Assembly: GCA_030523305.1 (NCBI GenBank) | Contig: JAUNIY010000010.1 | Coordinates: 1 to 38,543 of the forward strand | Source of the DNA: Eubacteriales bacterium | GTDB taxonomy: Bacteria > Bacillota > Clostridia > Oscillospirales > Butyricicoccaceae | DNA: 38,543 nt | Reading direction: 5' to 3' | Shown here: positions 32,926 to 38,543 of the stretch, one piece after another | How positions within the stretch are numbered: the stretch's first letter is position 1 | Layout: each line of letters opens with the position of its first letter | Notes under the pieces: model-generated | Seen by the model: the letters and a program-made list of their open reading frames with translations, nothing else | Databases searched by the model: none | What the model was told of the DNA's origin: nothing | Translations under genes and position numbers: made by a program

Positions 32926-33054
32926 GCTTCTTTGTTGAAGTTCTTTTTTGTTCCAGTGCTCCATTATGATACTATCATTTCGATTTATTTTCATCTATCT
33001 TCATTTTGCCGTACCAGTACCATACATCCCTGCCATTCTGTGAGGTGAATCCAA

Positions 33055-34401
33055 GTGGATCTTTCTCTGTCTCAATCGCAACTTCTCTCCCCTGCCATGC
33101 AGACATCACTGCACTTGCTGCAACTCAATACCATGCAGCTGCGCGACTACATTTGCGACCTCATGCTCCGCAATCCCGTGGTTGAACTGGAATGTCCAAA
33201 AATTGAATACACGTCCAGTCCTTTTGAACCATACCGTTCTTCCTCCACATCAAGCAATGAAAACCAAAATCCACAGGATTTCCGCGATCAGCTCCTGGCA
33301 GATAAGGCAGAAGAGGTCAGCGCATTCCATGACCTATATTTACAAGTTGCGTCCATGAATCTTTCTATCCATGATTCGCGTATCATGAAGTACCTGATCG
33401 AGTCTCTCGATGACAACGGTTTTCTGACCGAAGCCTGTCCTGACATTGCAGCGGCGCTGCACGTTTCCTGTGATGACGTAAGTCGCTGTATCGAACTTCT
33501 GCAAAATATGGAACCCGCCGGCATCGGCGCTGCCGATTTAAGCGACTGTCTGCGCCTTCAAATCAAACGCATTGCACCGGAAGATAGCATCGCATTGGAA
33601 ATCGTCCGTTCTTTTTTACAACAAATGTCAAAAAAGCAGTATGCTGCCATTGCCAAAGCGCTTGGGGTTTCCAAAGCCTCTGTCATGGAATCCTGTGAAC
33701 GCATCCGTACGCTAAATCCAAAGCCGCTCAATGGTTTGGGCGGTGACATTGTCATCCACTACATCATACCCGACTTTTATATCTTTATCGAAAATAATCA
33801 TCAGCTGAGCTGTACCATAAACGACTATTATCTCCCCAAAATTACCATCGACCCCGCCTATCGGCAGCTTATGAACCATGCAGATATCAGTGCCGCCGAC
33901 CGGGATTATATTTCCCGAAACTACCGCGAAGCATCGGATATCACCAATTTTATCTCTTACCGCAAAAGTACATTGCAACGCATGGTCGAATACATCCTTG
34001 ATGTGCAATCGGACTTTTTCCTGCAAGGGCCGGGCCATCAGCGCCCCATGTCCAACCGGGATGTTGCGCAGGCACTGTCCCTGCATGAATCTACCGTAAG
34101 CCGTGCGGTTTCTGGCAAATTTTTTGAATGTAAATGGGGCGTCTTCCCACTGAAATCACTATTTTCCCACACACTGAATCAGGAAAAGGAAACTGGGAAT
34201 ACAATCAGCGCTGCGCAGGTACAGAATAAGCTTCAAAACCTGATCTCCAACGAGCCGGAAGGGGCCGCTTACAGCGACCAACAGTTGTCCGATCTACTGG
34301 CAGAGGAAGGTATCCAGATTGCCCGGCGGACCGTTACAAAATACCGCAAAAATCTCGGGATTCCATCGGCTTCCCGACGTAATGCAAAGTTTTCCCAATA
34401 A
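33055..34401 (+). CDS. rpoN: RNA polymerase sigma-54 factor
   Basis: A 448-aa sigma-54. The N-terminal region I is typical (LSQSQLLSPAMQTSLHLLQLNTMQLRDYI split by its Gln/Leu pattern), followed by an acidic spacer and the core-binding domain (NMEPAGIGAADLSDCLRLQ). Region III has YRKSTLQRMVEYI, RPMSNRDVAQALSLHESTVSRAV and the RpoN box ARRTVTKYR (423-431) that reads the -24 element. The start is GTG at 33055 after GAGGTG. It is divergent from activator 1 and 58 bases ahead of eutH in the same direction. Its presence makes the perfect sigma-54 promoter of the GRE functional in principle. Confidence 0.97.
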   Translation: MDLSLSQSQLLSPAMQTSLHLLQLNTMQLRDYICDLMLRNPVVELECPKIEYTSSPFEPYRSSSTSSNENQNPQDFRDQLLADKAEEVSAFHDLYLQVASMNLSIHDSRIMKYLIESLDDNGFLTEACPDIAAALHVSCDDVSRCIELLQNMEPAGIGAADLSDCLRLQIKRIAPEDSIALEIVRSFLQQMSKKQYAAIAKALGVSKASVMESCERIRTLNPKPLNGLGGDIVIHYIIPDFYIFIENNHQLSCTINDYYLPKITIDPAYRQLMNHADISAADRDYISRNYREASDITNFISYRKSTLQRMVEYILDVQSDFFLQGPGHQRPMSNRDVAQALSLHESTVSRAVSGKFFECKWGVFPLKSLFSHTLNQEKETGNTISAAQVQNKLQNLISNEPEGAAYSDQQLSDLLAEEGIQIARRTVTKYRKNLGIPSASRRNAKFSQ

Positions 34402-34459
34402 ATTGCGGATCATGAACGTATGGAATACGTTATGATAGATACCAGAAAGAAGGTAGCCT

Positions 34460-35695
34460 ATGTTTTCGGAACTTTTTCAGGAGATAACAGACTTCTCCCC
34501 TTTTCTGGAAAGTGTCAATACATATATTTCCACCCTCTCTTTTAACAGCATTATCGTAACCATCATGATGGTTTTCATGATTATCGGCGCAGTGGATAAA
34601 GCAAGAGGCAATCGACATGGTTACGGCAAAGCATTTGATGAAGGCTTTCATGCGCTCGGCCCTCTGGCAATCGCCATGGTTGGCGTAGTTGCTGCCGCAC
34701 CAGTGCTGTGTATGATCCTGCGTCCGATCATTGGCCCAATTTATGAAATGCTCGGTTCTTCTCCCTCCATCTTCGCAACGACGCTTTTACTGGCAGATTC
34801 CGGCGGATATGCGCTGGCAACCGAGTTGGCCGGCAGCGATATCGTAATGGGGCAGTTTGCCGGTATTATCGTCGGCTGCACCATGGGCTGTATTTTGTTA
34901 TTTGACATTCCGGTTGCCTTAACATTGATTCAAAAGAAAGATCGCCCGCTCCTTGCCTGCGGCATCCTAGTCGGTGTTATCACTGCACCAATCGGTTGCT
35001 TCATTGGCGGCATCGTGATGAATCTGACTACAGATTATCATATGGATCTTGTAACGATGTTCTTCAGCCTGCTTCCCGTCATTCTTGTCGCCGTTGTGTT
35101 GGCCTTGGGCCTATGGTTCAAGCCAGTGGCCCTCATGAATGGATTTGCCAAATTCGGGGCATTTGTAACCGGAATGATTGCAATTTTTGTAGCAATCGCC
35201 GTTTTTCAGTATGAAACCGGCATTCGATTCCCATTGTTCCATTTGATGGTTGAGGAAACTGCGGAAGGCATTACCCCCTTGGCAAATAGCATCGAAATCC
35301 TGGGCGATATTGCGTTCGTGCTCATCGGCGCATTTCCCATGGTTGAATTTATCAAGCGGCACTTTGGCAATGCGTTGGCCAAGGTTGGCGGCAAACTTGG
35401 TATGAATGCAGTTGCCTCCTCCGGTATTGCAGCAACCCTGGCAAATAATATCCCGACATTCAGCATGTTGAAGGATATGAATCCAAAAGGCAAGCTGATG
35501 AACATCGCCTTTGCATCATGCGCAGCTTTCATGTTTGGCGACCACCTCGGCTTTGTCGCAGGTGTAAATTCCGACATGATTGTACCCATGATTTTTGCAA
35601 AGCTTGCCTGCGGCTTGAGCGCACTTTTCCTTGCCAATCTCCTTTCTCCTCAACTGCTGGCGAAGGCCGAAAATGCAATTGCATTGGAAGCTTAA
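34460..35695 (+). CDS. eutH: EutH-family ethanolamine permease
   Basis: A 411-aa membrane protein with about ten hydrophobic helices and clear EutH features: IIGAVDKARGNRHGYGKAFDEGF split at its conserved glycines, ATTLLLADSGGYALATELA, VALTLIQKKDRPLLACG, IEILGDIAFVLIGAFPMVEF and NNIPTFSMLKDMNPKGKLMNIAF. EutH carries ethanolamine across the membrane at low pH or low concentration. No ethanolamine ammonia-lyase or microcompartment shell genes are in the window, so the real solute might be a related amine. It is co-oriented with rpoN 58 bases upstream (ATG after AGAAGG) and flanked on the other side by activator 2. Confidence 0.92.
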   Translation: MFSELFQEITDFSPFLESVNTYISTLSFNSIIVTIMMVFMIIGAVDKARGNRHGYGKAFDEGFHALGPLAIAMVGVVAAAPVLCMILRPIIGPIYEMLGSSPSIFATTLLLADSGGYALATELAGSDIVMGQFAGIIVGCTMGCILLFDIPVALTLIQKKDRPLLACGILVGVITAPIGCFIGGIVMNLTTDYHMDLVTMFFSLLPVILVAVVLALGLWFKPVALMNGFAKFGAFVTGMIAIFVAIAVFQYETGIRFPLFHLMVEETAEGITPLANSIEILGDIAFVLIGAFPMVEFIKRHFGNALAKVGGKLGMNAVASSGIAATLANNIPTFSMLKDMNPKGKLMNIAFASCAAFMFGDHLGFVAGVNSDMIVPMIFAKLACGLSALFLANLLSPQLLAKAENAIALEA

Positions 35696-36034
35696 CGATA
35701 TTGCTATATTCGTTCTATTACTCTCCCGTTTTGCTCACGCGGTAAAACAATTCTATTCTACTCTCCCTTTTCACTCTATTATGGCCCTCTGTTTCGGTCC
35801 TATCCGAGACAGAGAGGCCCACCTCCATCATAATAGAACATTGCTTATATATCCTTTTTTCCTTAAATCGTGTGTTTTACTGGATGTCCCTGGAGCGCAG
35901 ATGTATACTCCGTGCTTCAGGGATTTCTCCATTGTTCCACATCCACATATGTTTAAGATCAATGTGTAAACTTGTAAAATCCTGATGCGATCTGAAATTT
36001 ACTCGCACAATATGATATATAGGAGGTCCAAACT
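35696..36034. other. Structured gene-free stretch before activator 2
   Basis: 339 bases without a gene. It holds two nested inverted repeats (35775-35837: outer TCTATTATGG/CCAT-c-ATAATAGA, inner GGCC-CTCTGT-TCGG pairing with CCGA-ACAGAG-GGCC) and a second hairpin (35887-35923: TCCCTGGAGC/GCTTCAGGGA). A candidate promoter near 35953-35981 (TTAAGA, 16 bp, TAAAAT) precedes activator 2. The first structure could end eutH transcription, but it has no T-run. No known riboswitch is recognised. Confidence 0.5.
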
Positions 36035-37762
36035 ATGACATATTGCGAAACTGCAAAGGTGCTTTCCCAATGTGGGCTGGGCGCTGTTGTCTGTGCAGAA
36101 AACTGGGAGATCCTGTTCGCCAACGAGGCTGCTCTCCAGCTGCTGCACGGCGACGAAACCAGCTGGCTGATTGGAAAAAATCTGTCTGAACTTGCACCTC
36201 CGCTTTGCTTGGAACCGGACAGCTCCCCCTATGCCCACATAGCATTCAATGAATATCTGCTACGATGTCCTGCGCCGGAGGTGGACGACCTGCCCGAGCA
36301 TGCACAAATGATTGTTTTCCGCGATGCAAGCCGGGAAGCTCAGCGCGATATGATGTGCCATATCCTCGATCAGATCAGCGAATCCATCATTCTGTGCGAT
36401 TCCGAACATCGGATTCTGTATATCAACGACGCCGCCATGAAAATGGACGCGCTGGTGCTAGAGGATATTTACGGCAATCGAATCGAGGATATCTATGAAG
36501 CGCTGGATGGCGGCGGCTTGATTGTTCCGCGCGCCATTGAAACACGCCAGATTTTTCGGGACCGCCGCCAGTATTATCGCACGCGCTACCAGAAGAATGT
36601 GGATATCACGGCCAGTACCTTTCCCATCGTATACAACGGGCAAGTTTTGGGCGGTTACAGCGTCATGCAGGACTGGAGCATGATTGATAACCTACATAAA
36701 AAAATCCTGGAACTTCAGGACAAGCTGACCGCACAAACCTCCAGCGGAAAACGGAGCGAAAAAAGCGCGCTGAGCGCAAAATATCATTTCAATGATATTG
36801 TCCATATCAGCTCATCTGTCACCAACCTGGTAGATGTCTGCCGACAGGCCGCGCAATCTGATTCTTCTGTTATGATCTATGGCGAGACGGGCACAGGTAA
36901 GGAATTGTTTGCCCAAAGCATTCATAACGCCAGCAAACGCGCCAACGGCCCGTTCCTTGCCATCAATTGCGCTGCTATTCCTGAAAATCTTCTGGAAGGG
37001 CTGCTGTTTGGTACAGAAAAGGGTGCCTATACCGGCGCAGAACGCAGAGCCGGTATGTTTGAACAGGCCGATAACGGTACATTGCTTCTGGATGAATTGA
37101 ATTCTATGAACATCAATCTGCAAGCTAAGCTGCTCCGGGTCGTGCAGGATGGTATGATACGCCGGGTCGGCGGTTCCTCTGAAATTCATGTCAATGTCCG
37201 TGTATTGTCCAATATCAATATCCCGCCGGAGCAAGCAATGGAAGAAAATAAGCTGCGGCAGGATCTGTATTATCGCCTCGGTGTTGTCAATATCACCATC
37301 CCTCCGCTGCGCGACCGAAAGGAAGATATTCCTATCCTTGCCAAACAGTTTATGATGCGCTGTAATGCCAAGCTTTCCCGGAATATACGCAAGCTTTCCC
37401 CGGAAACACTCGAGCTATTTTACCTCTATGAATGGCCAGGCAATGTACGCGAGCTAGAGCACGCCATTGAGCACGCAATCAATATCATTTCCGATGAGGA
37501 AGACACGATTACGCCGGAATATCTTCCCAAACGGATATCCCACTGTTCGCAACCTGTGGCGAACCATCATCCTGCGCCGCTTTTTCCAGCACGGACGGAT
37601 TCGCTGAACAGCGCCATGCAGGATGTGGAACGAAATACCATTTGCCGCATACTGCGGGAAAACAATGGCAATGTTTCAGAATCTGCACGTATTTTAAAAA
37701 TGAGTCGTCAAAGCTTACAGTATCGCATCCGAAAATACCGCATCAATCCCCGAGGGCTATAA
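36035..37762 (+). CDS. Sigma-54-dependent enhancer-binding activator 2 (paralogue of activator 1)
   Basis: A 575-aa activator collinear with activator 1: sensor module (SQCGLGAVV near 11-19 in both proteins), PAS ([19 protein letters not shown]), AAA+ with Walker A GETGTGKE (283-290), the GAYTGA loop, LLLDEL Walker B and a Fis-type [24 protein letters not shown]. The two HTHs differ at few positions, so they probably recognise related palindromes, while the sensor parts differ more and may respond to different ligands. The start ATG follows ATAGGAGG. A strong terminator follows. Candidate target: the sigma-54 promoter and enhancer array of the GRE. Confidence 0.95.
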   Translation: MTYCETAKVLSQCGLGAVVCAENWEILFANEAALQLLHGDETSWLIGKNLSELAPPLCLEPDSSPYAHIAFNEYLLRCPAPEVDDLPEHAQMIVFRDASREAQRDMMCHILDQISESIILCDSEHRILYINDAAMKMDALVLEDIYGNRIEDIYEALDGGGLIVPRAIETRQIFRDRRQYYRTRYQKNVDITASTFPIVYNGQVLGGYSVMQDWSMIDNLHKKILELQDKLTAQTSSGKRSEKSALSAKYHFNDIVHISSSVTNLVDVCRQAAQSDSSVMIYGETGTGKELFAQSIHNASKRANGPFLAINCAAIPENLLEGLLFGTEKGAYTGAERRAGMFEQADNGTLLLDELNSMNINLQAKLLRVVQDGMIRRVGGSSEIHVNVRVLSNINIPPEQAMEENKLRQDLYYRLGVVNITIPPLRDRKEDIPILAKQFMMRCNAKLSRNIRKLSPETLELFYLYEWPGNVRELEHAIEHAINIISDEEDTITPEYLPKRISHCSQPVANHHPAPLFPARTDSLNSAMQDVERNTICRILRENNGNVSESARILKMSRQSLQYRIRKYRINPRGL

Positions 37763-37780
37763 CATCCTGTCGGCAAATTC

Positions 37781-37829
37781 AAACAGCAGAGCAAGAACCG
37801 TTCTATGCGGCTCTCGCTCTGCTGTTTTT
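37781..37829. terminator. Terminator of activator 2
   Basis: Stem AAACAGCAGAGC / GCTCTGCTGTTT with an interior imperfect stem, followed by TTTTTC on the plus strand. It faces the convergent ProC-like gene ending at 37840. Confidence 0.88.
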
Positions 37830-37839
37830 CTATTGCATA

Positions 37840-38543
37840 TTATGCCTGTTTGCATCGATCCCATACGCGATCCAATGCCTGTAACCAGAAATCATAGCCG
37901 CCATGGGAATCAATCCATCGATACGCGCTTTCATTCAGCCCGCCTTTTGTTGTATCACGACACAGCATCTCCACCGCCTTGCTATCCGATGCATGTTGCG
38001 CCATGGTAGATAATGCCGCAAAGAAGGATGACAAATAATATACTGCCGCAGGATCAGAAAGCCCATGCTCCTTCCCCCATTCCGCTGTTTTATGGATCAG
38101 CAGGTAAAAAGGGCTCATTAGCGCAGTCAGCGCAAGAACGGCATGCAATGTATCTTCATGTTCCAGTGCAACCAACTGCCCCAACGGACGGAATAGCGTA
38201 TCGATTTCTTCATCCGCCGGATAATAAGCGATCGGTCCTATATGCCGTTCGGCAAATGGCAGTGGTACCATACGGATTGCCTTACTGACACAGCCTGTCC
38301 ACCGGACAATGTCCTCCATTCGATGATCGCTGATGAGAGACAGTATCTTCTGTTCCGGCCGAAAGGCCAGCGGCTTTAAAATCTGCTCTGCATCGGGTGG
38401 CAATAACGCAAGAATCACCCATTCTGCGTGATCCACGACTTGCTGGTTATCTACGCATACGGTTACCTGCTGTGGAAATTCTTTTGCCAAAGCCGCTGCT
38501 TTTTGCCGATTCCTCGGCGATACATAGAACTGCAGCGATGCAG
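37840..38543 (-). CDS. Pyrroline-5-carboxylate reductase-like protein, 5' part beyond window edge
   Basis: 233 codons of a ProC-family reductase are visible; the reading frame runs through the window end without a start. SPRNRQKAAAL (NADPH-binding strand end), VILALLPPDAEQILKPL and KILSLISDHRMEDI fit the Rossmann domain. The dimer domain follows (IRMVPLPFAERHIGPIAYYP, ALTALMSPFYLLI, ending AYRWIDSHGGYDFWLQAL). ProC makes proline from pyrroline-5-carboxylate with NAD(P)H. The normally well-conserved RxMPN and GSGPA motifs are altered (RMVPLP, TALMSP), so it may be a divergent ProC-like imine/keto reductase. Its last bases are 11 from the terminator of activator 2. Confidence 0.75.
   Translation of the reverse strand, partial: ASLQFYVSPRNRQKAAALAKEFPQQVTVCVDNQQVVDHAEWVILALLPPDAEQILKPLAFRPEQKILSLISDHRMEDIVRWTGCVSKAIRMVPLPFAERHIGPIAYYPADEEIDTLFRPLGQLVALEHEDTLHAVLALTALMSPFYLLIHKTAEWGKEHGLSDPAAVYYLSSFFAALSTMAQHASDSKAVEMLCRDTTKGGLNESAYRWIDSHGGYDFWLQALDRVWDRCKQA

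Noticed and set aside
34460..35695. EutH taken as a sign of an ethanolamine or choline microcompartment locus with the GRE as CutC
   Set aside because: No shell proteins, EutBC, aldehyde dehydrogenase or phosphotransacylase are present, and the GRE lacks the CutC active-site context.
1..38543. tRNA, rRNA, CRISPR, prophage or insertion-sequence content
   Set aside because: Reading both strands I found no cloverleaf-like tRNA, no rRNA segments, no regularly spaced repeat-spacer array, and no transposase or integrase; the only tandem repeat is the 3 x 20-bp enhancer.

Overview
The window looks like a chromosomal segment of a strictly anaerobic, amino-acid- and organic-acid-fermenting low-to-mid-GC Firmicute (a gut-type clostridium, Oscillospirales-like; this placement is inference). 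The grounds are pyruvate:ferredoxin oxidoreductase, a glycyl radical enzyme (GRE) with its radical-SAM activase, an HgdC-type activator ATPase, Fe-dependent alcohol dehydrogenase, sigma-54 with enhancer-binding proteins, EutH, strong GGAGG ribosome sites and short TTGACA/TATAAT promoters. I see no rRNA, tRNA, CRISPR, phage or insertion sequence.

Layout. 1-1540 (minus): amino-acid ABC transporter (permease cut by the window edge, lipoprotein binding protein). 1767-2672: a lone, degenerate CbiE/CbiT-like protein. 2770-3516 (minus): TSUP anion exporter. 3636-6841: operon of an RmlD-like reductase, a Na+/dicarboxylate-type symporter and a binding lipoprotein. 6860-7816 (minus): orphan activator ATPase. 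8066-8686 (minus): TetR-1. 9083-12511 (minus): pyruvate carboxylase, divergent from a phosphoribosyltransferase-like gene. 13674-16156 (minus): overlapping TPR / DUF4037-like / DUF4125-like module. 16447-19467: Fe-alcohol dehydrogenase, a stand-alone degenerate PPDK C-terminal-like protein and a DUF554 membrane protein. 19573-23648 (minus): GRE, activase, AraC regulator. 24199-25470 (minus): opine-type dehydrogenase. 25792-26412 (minus): TetR-2. 26819-31052: PFOR and a LUD-domain protein. 31102-37762: two near-twin sigma-54 activators flanking rpoN and eutH. 37840-38543 (minus): ProC-like reductase cut by the window edge.

Two regulatory circuits can be read directly from the DNA. (1) The GRE has a consensus-perfect sigma-54 promoter (TGGCAC-N5-TTGCT) and, about 190-230 bp upstream of the likely start site, three 16-bp palindromes TGCAAA-N4-TTTGCA spaced exactly 20 bp apart, an enhancer-like array. 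The same window encodes RpoN and two enhancer-binding activators. (2) Two paralogous TetR genes of equal length share duplicated promoters whose -35 lies inside the palindrome TGACY-N3-RGTCA. The same 13-mer occurs as a tandem pair (14-bp repeat) just downstream of the -10 of both the opine-type dehydrogenase and PFOR. This predicts a TetR regulon joining these two enzymes.

The candidate undescribed system is the GRE/activase/AraC operon with the neighbouring opine-type dehydrogenase, PFOR, Fe-alcohol dehydrogenase and the sigma-54 block with EutH. The GRE has a dehydratase/eliminase-type C-x-E active site and a Cys-containing tail, but I cannot assign its substrate from sequence. Several other proteins (CbiET-like, PPDK-C-like, OPRT-like) are metabolic-enzyme folds that have lost signature residues and may have sensor or regulatory roles.
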